64,000 nucleotides of DNA from assembly GCA_033398695.1 (NCBI GenBank), contig CM065801.1, positions 53,082,358 to 53,146,357 on the forward strand, given 5' to 3'. This DNA comes from Orobanche coerulescens. Taxonomy: Eukaryota; Streptophyta; Magnoliopsida; Lamiales; Orobanchaceae. Position numbers and translations under genes: made by a program. This document shows positions 1 to 10,548 of the stretch, in pieces. The notes beneath the pieces were generated by a model that was not told the DNA's origin, did no database searches, and worked only from the letters and a program-made list of their open reading frames with translations. Each line of letters begins with the position of its first letter. Position 1 is the first letter of the stretch.

Positions 1-1
1 A

Positions 2-2803
2 GCCCCGATTTCTAAGACGCCATACCGTATGGCGCCTGCCGAGATGCTTGAGTTGAAGAAACAGTTGGGAGAGTTGCTAGACATGGGGTATATTCGACCG
101 AGCGCTTCACCTTGGGGCGCACCAGTCCTGTTGGTGAAGAAGAAGGACGGGTCACTTCGTTTGTGTATCGACTACCGAGAGTTGAACAAAGTGACCATCA
201 AAAACAAGTATCCGCTTCCGAGGATTGATGATTTGTTTGATCAGTTGCAAGGGGCAACTGTGTTTTCAAAGATTGATTTGAAATCGGGGTATTATTAACT
301 CTGAGTGAAGGATACCGATATTCCGAAGACGGCCTTTCGAACGAAATACGGTCACTACGAGTTTGTGGTTATGCCTTTTGGGCTAACCAACGCACCAGCC
401 GTGTTCATGTATCTTATGAACAAAGTCTTTATCGAGTACCTCGATAAGTGTGTAGTCGTTTTCATCGACGACATCCTGATTTACTCTAGGAGCGAGGAGG
501 AGCACGCCCGTCATTTGCATATCGTGTTAGACATTTTGAGAGCTCAGCATCTTTTTGCGAAGTTCTCAAAGTGTGAGTTTTGGTTGCGGGAGGTTATGTT
601 TCTCGGTCATGTGATCTCGGCCGAGGGTGTTCGTGTGGACCCACATAAGGTGGAGGCAGTGTTGGATTGGGCGCCGCCCAAGAACGTGAAGGAGGTCCGC
701 AGTTTTCTGGGATTAGCCGGGTATTACTGTAGATTCGTCGAGGGGTTCTCTAAGCTCGCTCGACCGTTGACTCAGTTATTACAGAAGTCAGAGAAGTTTG
801 TGTGGACCGATGAGAGGCAGAATAGTTTTGAGGAGTTGAAGAAGCGGTTGACGACCGCTCCTGTTTTGGCCTTACCGAGTGGAAATGAGGGTTTCTCAGT
901 TTTCAGTGATGCTTCGGGCCAAGGGCTCGGATGTGTACTTATGCAGCACGGGAGGACGATTGCTTATGCTTCCCGTCAGTTGAAACCGTATGAGTTGAAT
1001 TACCCTACGCACGATCTTGAGTTGGCCGCAGTTGTATTTGCGTTGAAGATCTGGCGTCATTACTTGTATGGCTTGTCGTGTAAGATTTTCACCGATCACA
1101 AGAGCCTGAAGTACATTTTCACGCAGAAAGAGCTTAATATGAGACAGAGGAGATGGTTGGAGTTGATTAAGGACTACGACCTCGAGATTCTATATCATCC
1201 GGGTAAGGCAAATGTGGTGGCAGATGCCTTGAGCCGGAAATCGGTAGCGCTTCGGGTGCTTGAGCTACTTACGGCCCAGTCGGGACTTCAGCGAGAGTTT
1301 ATGAGGTTGAGCATTGAGGTTGTACTACCAGAGAGTTTCGGGCAGTTGCGTACTCTTGAGATTTCTTCATCTCTGGTCGATGATATTAAATCGGGACAGT
1401 TGGAGGACCCGATGTGTATGCAGCTCCGAGAGAGTGTAGGAAAGGGGAAAGCCCCGGGATTTGTTATTCATGAGGACGGAGTGTTGAGATGCCGAGGTCG
1501 GTTGTGTCTTCCGAACGACTCGGGATTGAGACATCGTATTATGCGAGAGGCCCATGCGTCACCTTACTCAGTCCATCCGGGCTCGAGTAAAATGTATAAA
1601 GATCTGAGGAAGAATTTCTGGTGGAACGTTTTGAAGAAGGAGGTAGTTCAGTTTGTAGCTAAGTGTTTGACTTGTCAGCAAGTCAAGATTGAGCATCAGC
1701 GGCCAGCCGGGTTATAGAAACCACTTCCCGTCCCAGAGTGGAAGTGGGAGGATATCTCTATGGATTTTGTCACGGGTTTGCCGAGGACGAAGGCTGGTAT
1801 GAATATGGTGTGGGTGATTGTAGACCGACTGACTAAGTCGGCACATTTTCTGGGCATCAAGGATACTTGGGGTCCAGAAAAGTTGGCTCGTATTTTTATC
1901 GCACAGATAGTGAGGCTTCATGGTACGCCGAGGACCATTATTTCAGACCGAGATGGCCGATTTGTATCGCATTTTTGGCAGGCGGTGAATAAGGCATTGG
2001 GGACACAGTTACGTTTGAGCACTTCGTTCCATCCCGAGACTGATGGGCAGTCCGAACGTACCATTCAGACGTTCGAGGATTTGTTGCGCGCATGCGCGTT
2101 AGATTGGAGTAGTGACTGGGAGGAGCATTTGGCCTTAATTGAGTTTACTTATAATAATAGCTGGCACGCGTTGATTAAGATGGCACCGTATGAGGCACTT
2201 TATGGACGACGTTGCCGATCGCCGATATGTTGGGACGAGCCGTCCGATCTAGTTGGTACCGAGCCAGACCTTGTGTTAGAGACGAGGGAGAAAGTTGAAT
2301 TGATTAGAAAGAGAATGTTGGCTGCTCAGAGTCGACAAAATTTTTATGCGGATGTTAGGCGTCGACCTTTGAAGTTCGAGGTGGGAGATCACGTTCTGTT
2401 GAGGGTATCCCCGACGAAGGGAGTTTTCCGTTTTGGGAAAAAGGGGAAGCTCAGTCTGAGGTATATTGGGCCCTTCGAGATATTGGAGAGAGTCGGTGAG
2501 TTGGCATATCGTTTAGCTTTGCCTCCGTCGTTGAGTCATGTTCATAGCGTATTTCACGTCTCCCAGCTGAGGAAGTATGTTCCGGACCCATCCCACATTA
2601 TTGATTTTGGAGACGTGGAGATCGAGAAGGATGTTACGTTTGAGGAGAGGCCCATTAAGATTTTGGAGCGTCGAGACAAACAGTTAAGGCACAAAACTAT
2701 TCCTTTGGTTAAGGTGCAATGGTCGAGGCACGGAGTAGAAGAAGCGGCGTGGGAGTTAGAGGAGGATATGCGTTCGAGGCATCCCGAACTTTTTGATTCT
2801 TAA
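2..2803 (+). pseudogene. Ty3/gypsy chromovirus Pol (RT-RNaseH-integrase-chromodomain), 5' truncated, three nonsense codons
   Basis: Copies retrotransposon RNA to DNA and integrates it. Read in one frame from the window edge. [10 protein letters not shown] near residue 57 and the FIDD catalytic box at residues 154-157. RNase H: catalytic-type Asp in FSDASG at residue 303. Integrase: H2C2 zinc finger (His525, Cys555/Cys558), then a D588-D649-E685 triad with the typical D,D(35)E spacing. C-terminal chromodomain at about residues 879-931. Gag, protease and the RT N-terminus lie upstream of the window. The frame is broken only by stops at 296-298 (TAA), 302-304 (TGA) and 1715-1717 (TAG). Each fits a C-to-T change at a CAA, CGA or CAG codon, so the copy is dead by point mutation, not rearrangement. 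Layout and the LTR motifs suggest a Tekay/Del-like chromovirus; the lineage name is inference. Confidence 0.95.
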
Positions 2804-2838
2804 GTTTCGGGACGAAACTTAATTTTAGAGGGGGAGAA
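2802..2838 (+). other. PPT-proximal hairpin and polypurine tract of element A
   Basis: AAGTTTCGggaCGAAACTT is a perfect 8-bp stem with a GGA loop, overlapping the pol stop codon. It is followed by the purine run at 2827-2838 (AGAGGGGGAGAA) that abuts the LTR. The polypurine tract primes plus-strand DNA. The same hairpin occurs at the same place in B1, B2 and C. Confidence 0.85.
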
Positions 2839-3365
2839 TGTAATATCCGTAATTTTCTATTTTTAGCAGTTTCCATTTTTGGTGTATGTCTATTTTTATC
2901 GACTCGCTTGTAACCGTTTCGACATTTCGAATCTACTTTGTTCTTGGTGTTTTTCCGTTTGGACGAGTTTTGATGATGTTTTCACGTAATTTCATTTTAT
3001 GACATGTTTTGCCGTATGAACGTTCGATTCTCGTTAAACTCGTTCGTTTTCGTTGTTTCTTGGCTTGTACAAGTTCGTATGGTTGAGTTGGTCATGTTGA
3101 AACTTTCGGTTTGTAAATCCGACGTCGTTTCGTGATTTTTCGGGCACTTAGGCCATTTTCGTAATTTCCTATAAGTTTAAGGAATTTCATGTTCGTGTCG
3201 TATTTCGGATTCCCGGGTAGTCGGATTGATGTTTTCTTTTGCTGGTTAGACTCGTCATCGAACATTCTTCGTAGTCGTATTTTTGGTTCGATAGCAGGTC
3301 CGGGTTTCGGGGTCGTCCGGAATCGTTTGGGCGGCCATTTGCCGATCTTCGCTGTCGGTAGGGTG

Positions 3366-3420
3366 TTCGGCCGTAACACCCGTGGTTACGGCCGTAAGTT
3401 GGCCATGTTATGGCCGTAAG
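3366..3420 (+). promoter_or_regulatory. Cluster of TTACGGCCGTAA palindromes in LTR A
   Basis: One perfect 12-bp palindrome TTACGGCCGTAA (3386-3397) flanked by two degenerate copies (3367-3376 and 3408-3419). The same 12-mer is clustered upstream of the TATA-like box in the B1 LTRs, which suggests a U3 regulatory module. Function inferred. Confidence 0.6.
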
Positions 3421-3441
3421 TGTCCCCTATTGCCAGAATGA

Positions 3442-3478
3442 CCATTGCTTTTAAAGCAATGGCGAGGTCCAAGACCTC
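3442..3478 (+). other. Two adjacent hairpins in LTR A
   Basis: CCATTGCTTT / AAAGCAATGG form a 10-bp stem around one central T (3442-3462). GAGGTC caa GACCTC form a 6-bp stem (3464-3478). They lie just downstream of the palindrome cluster, where other families here place TATA and the transcript 5' end. Confidence 0.6.
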
Positions 3479-4080
3479 ATTTTTTATCTTTCCTTTCGTT
3501 TTTCTTCACGGGGCGACTCCAGAGGCGATTCCTTCAGTTTTGATTGAAGAAATTTTCGTGTTCCATCACCATAGAGTCGTAGTAGCATATCACCATCAGC
3601 ATAATCATCCTCCATCATCCGAATCCGAAGTATTTTCTTCAGGAACCCTAACTTGTATAAATTGGGGGTTTTTCGGGTTTTTCGTGATTGATTCTGAATT
3701 GTTCATGTATGTTGCGAAACTTTTTACCGATTGTTGTTATTGGACGATTCCCAATCCAATTTCCTTGATTTTAATCCGTGAATTATCAATACGGGGAGAT
3801 TTTGCTTAAACCCTCGCTCGTATCGATTGAACGTCTATTGTCGTGAATTGTAATTGGGGTTATGGGAGTATTCCTTTCGTTTATTGATGTCCGTTGGGAC
3901 TGAGTTATGTTAATTCTTCGTTAGGAACCGTCGTCTTCCACTCGGATCATCCGTAGTCGTTTTTCACTTCCGATTCTTCGAAGATGTCACAAAGGCAAGT
4001 ACTTTACATTTGTTTACATGTTCTAGTATCTGAATTATGGCTGTATTGTGGTTGTTGTGGATGGATATGTGTATGTTCAC

Positions 4081-4208
4081 CTAGGGACGGTCCAACGGGG
4101 CCTCTAGGGATACGTTGCCGTGAGTTTCGTATCGCGAACTATGGTTAACCACCCAGGGATGTCCGACGGGGCTCTGCGGGGTACGGTGGCCGTGAGTCAC
4201 GTACCAAG
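4081..4208 (+). repeat. Duplicated about 65-bp stem cassette in LTR A
   Basis: Two related units share CCRACGGGGC and CCGTGAG. Each folds: GATACG / CGTATC at 4109-4133 and GGTACG / CGTACC at 4180-4205. The stem bases differ between units but pairing is kept. CCGTGAG sits in the loop of both. Confidence 0.75.
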
Positions 4209-4354
4209 GTTAACTTTGAATTGTTTTGGTTGGAGAAAATGTGTTTTGTGCTTGTGCATCGTAAATATTCCGGAATATAAAATGTTTTCTAAAATGATTT
4301 TGGCGCATATATTCATCTGATTAGAATGTAGTTCAAATGGATTGTACTTGCACT

Positions 4355-4384
4355 AGCAGTTGTCGCTAACCCCTTAAATGGGGG
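4355..4384 (+). other. Double hairpin before the 3' splice site in LTR A
   Basis: AGC / GCT (4355-4367) is followed at once by CCCC / GGGG (4370-4384), about 20 bp upstream of the CAG acceptor. Homologous positions in B and C LTRs carry longer or different stems that still pair. Confidence 0.6.
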
Positions 4385-4780
4385 AAATACTTTTTGTATT
4401 TCAGGTATTGATCGTGGGGACAAGCGAGCACCCGAGCCGTATGAGGATGATGGGCAAGCATGATATTGTCTAGAAGTTGATTATTGGTGTCTTGTCTGTC
4501 AATTATTATTGATGTCTGATTTTGGGATTCTGTATTATAAAATTTGTTTAAGTACTCGAGTACTTCCGATTTGAATTTGTTAATGTTGTGTTCCCATTTT
4601 GGGAAAATGGATTTGATGTTAGAATTTTATTTGTCGGTTATAGTCTTTTATTTAGCTTGTCGTTTTCTTTATGATGGTTTGTCGTTGTCGAATGTCTTGT
4701 TTGGTACGTTAGCCTGGTGGATTCCACAGTGTGGGGTCCACGGCGCTGTAATATGCCCTGAATGTCTTGGGGGTGTTACA

Positions 4781-6301
4781 ACTATAACCGAGAATCCCCT
4801 CAACGAGGTAAACTTCAAATGATCAACAAAGGACCAACAATAACCGAGAATACCATCAACAAGGTAAACTCCAAACCATCAACAATAAAAGATCTCAAAG
4901 AAATAACCTCGACTGTCGAACATACCCCTCGGGCGTATGAACAACCAGTCGCAAACCGTCGAACATACCCAACCATAAATGGAGGATGAACAACCAAACA
5001 ATATGGCTCAAAGATGGAAGTCATAGTACGCCCGATCCGGAAATGTGTCCGTGCACAAGCCACCCCGGGTATCGATCAAATACACGTGTGGTCTTGTACC
5101 TAATTAGCCTCACGAACTACGTCTCATGTGCACGGTTCAATGTGGAAATATCAACACATTACCATCATGTGCCCGGCTAAAAATCTTACACAATAACCAA
5201 TCAGCACGCAGATATGACTCCAGATATGTCACGATCCAACATGACAACGAAACTCAAAGAAACGCATATCCAATAAGGATCAAAGGCTCACCGAAGTGAA
5301 CAACAACAGACTGACAATGAAAAGTCGACACGACTAATTAATATCCAAAATAACAATCCTGGGATCACAAACCCCAAAGGATAATCCATACGATCAACAA
5401 TCTCAGACAACAGTTCTGGGATCATCATCCCTTAATGAGACGATCAACACAACCATTAATACCAACAATAGTCCTGGGATCAACATCCCTCAACGAACAG
5501 CCAATACGAATCTCAATATACGAAGCCTCAACGTACAACATATACAACAACTCAACATAATAATTAACTCATAACTGAACAATACATAAATTACCTCAAA
5601 GACGAAGACAACATCCTTTCCACGGACAACATCCCTGAACGAATACACAGTTATACAAATAATCTCAAATAAGGTACCATTCATTCAATACCAATAAAAC
5701 TTTATCCCGATACTTATGTCATCACGATCCTCGATATCCAATATTCTATATCCTTGACCAAAGATAACTCACGTCTTCCTTGAACATAATTAAATCATAT
5801 ACCTTATGATTTATTACAACCAGAGTACGATATACCAACCATTATCCCGACAACTTACATTTCTAACAACATTGCTATACGAATTATAAATGAAATGAAA
5901 ACGAAACCATTCATTAAATATTATAAACTGAACAAGTAGAAACTTGCCTCGATACCGATACCACGAAGCCGTTACCAAAATCCATTACCTTCGTCTAAGA
6001 GCTCCTCAGCCCCGACCAAAAGCAATCTACGAACTCTTCAACCCGTTACCAAATTCGAACTCATATCCACAATACAATCCGTAACTCGATGATCACAAAT
6101 AACAATCAATAACCGATCAACAAATACAACGATTCTACAATATCCAAATTAAACACATATCCAAACAACCCGAACCAATAAAACATGAATTCAAAACCAC
6201 AATACGATTCCACAATCCGAACATCATGTCCATAATCAATTTAACCAAGTGTCTAAGCATTACCGATTCCAAATTCAATCTTAAATACGATTACAAGTTT
6301 C
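4781..6301 (-). repeat. Remnant G: reverse LTR-like retrotransposon sequence
   Basis: No convincing coding region. On the minus strand it carries the GAG|GCAAGT donor-type signal (rc of 5950-5962 region) and three GGGAT-type hairpins such as GGGATgttgATCCC (5355-5480), as in the B and C LTRs. Two short tandem duplications lie at 4786-4889 (about 56-bp unit) and 4917-4990 (about 43-bp unit). It is bounded by A on the left and F on the right, so both ends are insertion breakpoints. Assigned as an LTR fragment by these signals only. Confidence 0.5.
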
Positions 6302-7052
6302 TGTTAGGAGTATGCCCTCGAATGCCACTCAGAGGTTGTTGAGTGAGGGCATTGTACTTGTAATTATGTAAACTATTTATATAAGGCAAAATGAATGTTT
6401 CTTTATTTACTGGTAGTTACTGGCATTCCTAACTCGTAAATAAACATATAGAAACTAGTCCGTGTATTTGAGAGCAAAACGTTCCACTCCTTATTGGATA
6501 ATGGGGTCGGCACTGGAAAGGTTATAGCTCAAATACTTAATCGTTTGCAAGTCGATGAAACTTGACTGGGCGTTAAGTTTATGTAAAGACTTGTATGACG
6601 TGTTCTTTGACATGGAGAGTGCCAGTCGAACACTAATGGTTAGTGGGAGCACACGTTATAAGTATGCTAATTGGATTAGTATACTCGAACCGACTCACCC
6701 TCGATTCGTCACACGGATTTCACTCCGGGACCATCAATGACGGAATCGAAAGGTTGTGATAGGTATTCGTGAACCTTCGACTTGAGGATTTAGTAGGGAT
6801 GTGCTTGTGACGTCAAGATTTTCATTAGAGTAGTTCGACCCTGTAAACCGGAAGGCGGGGGTCAACCTCGACGTGCATCTTGACGGGCAAGTAGCAGGTC
6901 CTACTGAATACCAAGATAGAATTCTTTCTCCCGTTAGTGAGCGGGTTATATGTCCTATGCGGTTATTGGCAGATGAGATCATAAGTCTTTGGCCAAAGCA
7001 TTGGAGCTAGTTGTATTAGATACACGACAGCTTGATGATCTCGATTTGCATT
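6302..7052 (+). repeat. 5' LTR of element F, first part (split by E1)
   Basis: Begins TGTTAGGAGTATGCCC, a start seen in plant copia LTRs. A terminal hairpin (6312-6354) has outer arms ATGCCCT / AGGGCAT and inner arms CACTC / GAGTG. A TATA-like TATTTATATAAG lies near 6372. Two strong TGG-loop hairpins: CACTAA / TTAGTG at 6631-6645 and 11-bp arms at 6661-6685 (one G-U pair); a weak one is at 6491-6501. The LTR is interrupted after GCATT at 7048-7052 and resumes at 11672. Confidence 0.75.
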
Positions 7053-8173
7053 TGTTGTTGCCCAAAATATTTATCCGAAGATTAAATACTGCTGGAATGA
7101 ACGGACAACAAACAAAGTTGCAGGAGCACTTCCGAGAGAATATGAATAAACACAAGATTTTCCGGGTTTGTTAGGCCCGGGCTTGAATGCTCTCGCGAGA
7201 TGTTATTAATACAAATATTCGTGGATACAAGTATTAATGTGAGAATCTAAGTACAATGAGTGTAAAAAGACTCTGTTAATCCAGCTCTTGAGCGAAGCTT
7301 GGTGTTCTTCGTCCCTGCCGATCGTCTTCTGTATGAGAGAGGCCGAGAGAAGAAAGAACCGAGAGATAGCTGTTGCCAAGAGTAGGAGAAAGCCAAGTTG
7401 TGTATGAAATCTTGTGGGTGTTGAAGTTCTGAATCCTTTCAGGGAGTAAAAATTCGGTCCTTGGACAAGTGCAGGTTGCCTTCTATTTATAGGGGCAGAG
7501 GAGCCTTGATTTCTGGCGGGCGATCGTCTGCCGGCCAATATAATAATGGCGCGATCGTTCTTAAGTCACACGGGCTGTCGGCCTAAAGTCCAAGGCAACG
7601 GCTGGCAGCCAGCTGTGCGGTCCATGAGGAGCCAGCACGCATCTGGGGTCACTGTCACATGCGGTCTTACTGACACCTTTCGGCGGGCCTGTCGGCTGGT
7701 GGGAAGATGATGACAGGCTGTGGTCAACGATCCGTGATATGCAGATCTTGTCTCGGCACTGCACGTGGATTCTATCTTGAGGCTCGGCCTTTGCCGACTG
7801 TATGACTATCGGCTTCGAGCGGCATGACGCGGTCGTCTTTAGCCGGTCACCAGAGGTCGGCATCGGCCAGTCACTGAGGGTCGGCATTGGTCAGTCGCCA
7901 AGGGTCGATTGGCAAGTGCTGGGAGATGATCGTCTGCTAGTCGGCCACCAGGAGTCGATCGCCAATTACCGAGAGACGATCGTCTTAGATGTCGATCGCT
8001 CGGCACCGGGACTTGTCCTGGGACCTTCGGTCGGCCGATACATCTTGTCTGCGGGGCTGAGACTAGGCCGCCCGATCTCTGGTCGACAGTTCTGCCTCGG
8101 CTGCTCGGCAATGGCTAGGTCGCCCGATCTCCGAGGCGATCGCCGGTCGGAGAGTATAATTCTCAACACAACA
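7053..8173 (-). repeat. 3' LTR of E1 (1121 bp)
   Basis: Runs TGTTGTTGCCC...CAACACAACA on the plus strand. TATA box (rc TATAAATA) at 7484-7491. CGATCG-core palindromes cluster at about 7525-8150, upstream of TATA in transcript sense. Palindrome CTCTCGCGAGAG-type site near 7190. Confidence 0.9.
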
Positions 8174-8190
8174 ATTGCCCCCCAGCTTCC
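8174..8190 (-). other. Polypurine tract of E1
   Basis: The minus strand reads GGAAGCTGGGGGGCAAT immediately before the 3' LTR, the expected plus-strand primer position. Confidence 0.75.
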
Positions 8191-9120
8191 TCCGATGTTG
8201 AAGACATGGGGCGAGGTGGTTCTTGCTGGCGATCGTGTAAGATGAGGACGGGCAACCCGTTGAGCTGAATTTGGATTCGGACTTGGGCTATCTAGTCGAT
8301 TGGCTAGCTATCTTTCCTTCTTGTACCTGCAAAAAACAACATTGGCCGATCCCCCTCAGAAACTTGATGGTTTCGTCGTTTGAGGAATCGTGCACAGTCG
8401 CGGAGTTCGATGGACCGACTCCATGACCGTGTCTTGTGCGTGAAGACATTGAGTGTCTCGTGACTCATTTTATTGTGAGGGTCCTCTATTAGGCTGCGCC
8501 TCGCCTCGTATTTAAACGAAGGGCATGCGGTCTCGGTCTAGAGGAGTCCTTGCGCGGGGCAGCGTCGGATGATTCAACTCCACGTCTGCGGCTTGTTAGT
8601 TCTGCTTCCACCTCGGCCTGCCATGAGGATGGCGAACCTCGACGGTGTACGTTTAGACGGGGGTAGTGGCACGTCGCTTTGTCCGGGTTCACCATGTTAG
8701 ATGATGATCCTTTGAGGGTGGGCGATCGTGTCCACTGATTAGTTTTGGAGAGCCCTCAGACTACGCTGGCCTCATATTTAAACGAAGGGCGGGCGATCTT
8801 GACCCAAAGGGACCTTGCATGGCCGAAGCAGCCGGTTCCATCGACTACCAGGACCATGGCTGTATATTGTGCGGTGGAGGCGATCTCGTGCCTTAGTCCA
8901 TCATGTGAGATGGTGAACTGTTGATGGCGACCGAGTCCTCCAGTTTTGGGTGATGTTGCTTGATGATGGCGATCGGGCTGGAAGACTGTGATCATCGCTC
9001 GGCTGCCGATCGCGTTATTCATAGGTTGATATTGGAGATCGGGCGAGAGATCATCGTTCGGGCGCCGATCGCACATGTGGGAGTGGAATGCGACGTGATC
9101 GCCACAATTCCATATAGTTG
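8191..9120 (-). other. Non-coding 3' segment of E1
   Basis: No homology to pol recognised. Contains a degenerate direct duplication about 270 bp apart: TATTTAAACGAAGGGC-centred blocks at about 8483-8560 and 8752-8830. An open frame of 146 codons (8756-9196, minus) starts inside the gag stop (ATGA overlap) and reads through the rDNA fragment. It looks like a by-product of the fusion, not a gene. Confidence 0.6.
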
Positions 9121-9152
9121 ACATGTTTGCGGTCTGCTTTATAGGTATCGAC

Positions 9153-9192
<40 letters not shown>
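9121..9192 (-). rRNA. Fragment of 18S rRNA 3' terminus plus start of ITS1, fused to gag
   Basis: The minus strand carries the universally conserved 3' end of 18S rRNA, including TCCGTAGGTGAACCTGCGG (the binding site of the common ITS1 primer) and GGAAGGATCATT. It continues with plant ITS1-like TCGATACCTATAAAGCAGACC, matching the usual start apart from scattered changes. The 18S part joins the gag stop codon at TGAG|TAACAAGG. The related element E3 lacks the insert at the same point. This is a captured fragment, not a functional rRNA gene. Confidence 0.9.
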
Positions 9193-10422
9193 TCATAGGT
9201 TAAGGAGAAACCTTTGCCTGACCAGAAAGTCTGCGGCCTTAGCTAGGAAGATCGCGTAGGTCGTGGGTTGGTCATTCGTAAGATGCCTGAACATAGGCGA
9301 AAGACCATGGAATCCTCCTAGGACCACGTAGAGGGCGATCTCATCGCTTACGGGCTCACCGTTGAGGATGATCTCGTCTACCCGGTCGATGTAGTCCGAG
9401 TCGGACTCTTCTTCGCCTTTCTTGATTCGCATCATGTGATGGGGACCTTCTGGCCGAGCGACCCTGGTGGCGAAGTACTCCTTGAAGATGTTCGCCAGTT
9501 GGTTAAAGGAGCTGATGGACCGAGGCGGCAATGAGGCGTACCACCTGGAGGCGAGGTCGTCCAGCGTCATAGGGAACATTCGGCACCTAGTCGCGTCAGA
9601 TGCCCCACACCCGGTCATGTAGATGTTGAACTTGCTCAGGTGCACTTCGGGGTCCGATCTCCCCTCGTACAAAGGTGTTTGCGGAGGAGCGATCTTGTGC
9701 TGCACGGGGGCGAGTTCGATGTGGACCACGAGCGGCTCGCTCGGCTCGGCGATCGTCTTCTTGGCGCCTGCCCCGGATTCCAGGAGCACCTTCATGTCAT
9801 CGAGCTGGCGTTGCATCGCGGCCATCGCCGTGGCTCGATCGCAGACGGATCGGCTTTCGGAGCGGGAGCCGAGGCGATCGTGTACTGATCTCCTGACTCT
9901 GCTGTTGCCGACCTCGGATATTTGGCGACTGGGAGCCAGACGGCTGGGCTGCCTTCTAGGAGCCGGGTAGGCCGAGCTCCTGGTGACGGACTCAAACTCC
10001 ATCATCTCGTAGCTGGGGCCGGACTACCCCGGTCGCCAAGACGGGTCGCTGCCCAGGCGATCGAAAACAGACGTGCCCCGGCTGGCGAGCCCCTCTCCTT
10101 GCGGATGAGAGCCTCCTGACGATCGCTCGGCCAGTAACGCCTTGAACTTCCGCTTGGTCTTCCGGCGGACGGCCGAGGGGGTGATAGCGGGAGGCGCGTC
10201 GAGAGCACTCCGTTGCTCCTGTAGGACGGCCATGACCTCATCGATCTGTTCCGCGGTTCGGAGCTGATCGAGCGAGAGGCTTGGGCCACCCGTCAGGGGC
10301 GGGATCGAGCGTCTCGGACCGCGGCGGCTACCCTCCGCCATCGGTTGCGGCTCGGACTGAGACGGAAATAGGCGTCTGGAGGGCTGGCCAGCGGCTTTCT
10401 TCAACACGGAGGCGGAAGACAT
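9193..10422 (-). pseudogene. Ty3/gypsy Gag of E1, one nonsense codon
   Basis: Capsid/nucleocapsid precursor; 410-codon frame from MSSAS at 10422 to TGA at 9193-9195. The retrotransposon gag domain (LDDLASRWYASLPPRS and following) occupies about residues 280-370. The basic, proline-rich N-terminal part has no clear domain. The frame is broken at 10024-10026 (TAG) where E3 has a Gln codon, so a C-to-T change. There is no zinc knuckle before the stop and no protease downstream. It resembles Tat/Ogre-type gag in layout; the lineage is uncertain. Confidence 0.88.
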
Positions 10423-10533
10423 GATTTTAAAGGCTTTCTCTGAAGAACAGTGAGTGTTTCTTCAGGTATATGCCCCGGAGAACAGTGAGTGTTCTTCGAG
10501 ACGGTAGGAAGAAAAGTGAGGGTTGGAGGCCCT

Positions 10534-10548
10534 CCTTCTAGCGCCAAT
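10534..10548 (-). other. Primer binding site of E1
   Basis: The minus strand reads ATTGGCGCTAGAAGG directly after the 5' LTR. TGGCGCTAGA is the complement of a tRNA 3' end ending ...CTAGCGCCA. I do not assign the tRNA species. Confidence 0.75.

Larger units (their letters stand above)
3995..4404 (+). other. Putative GC-AG intron within LTR A (410 bp)
   Basis: The donor AAAG|GCAAGT matches the consensus of GC-type plant introns. The acceptor follows a T-rich run (TTTTTGTATTTCAG|GT). The same pair of signals occurs in the LTRs of B1, B2, B2r and C. Splicing has not been shown; this is inferred from conservation. Confidence 0.5.
2839..4780 (+). repeat. 3' LTR of chromovirus A (1942 bp)
   Basis: Begins TGTAATATCC directly after the polypurine tract and ends GGGGGTGTTACA, so it has TG...CA termini. 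It contains a palindrome cluster (3366-3420), two strong hairpins (3442-3478), a putative GC-AG intron (3995-4404), a duplicated stem cassette (4081-4208) and a double hairpin (4355-4384). No coding function seen. The matching 5' LTR is outside the window, so the target-site duplication cannot be checked. Confidence 0.9.

Noticed and set aside
4081..4208. GGTCCAACGGGG/GTTCGACGGGG motifs as Pol III B boxes
   Set aside because: Resemblance to GGTTCGANNCC is partial, and no A box was found at the right distance.
9121..9192. A functional rRNA locus
   Set aside because: Only about 70 bp of 18S end/ITS1, fused to gag.
8756..9196. 146-codon open frame overlapping the gag stop of E1
   Set aside because: It reads through antisense-free rDNA and non-coding tail with no recognisable domain; a chance frame created by the rDNA fusion.
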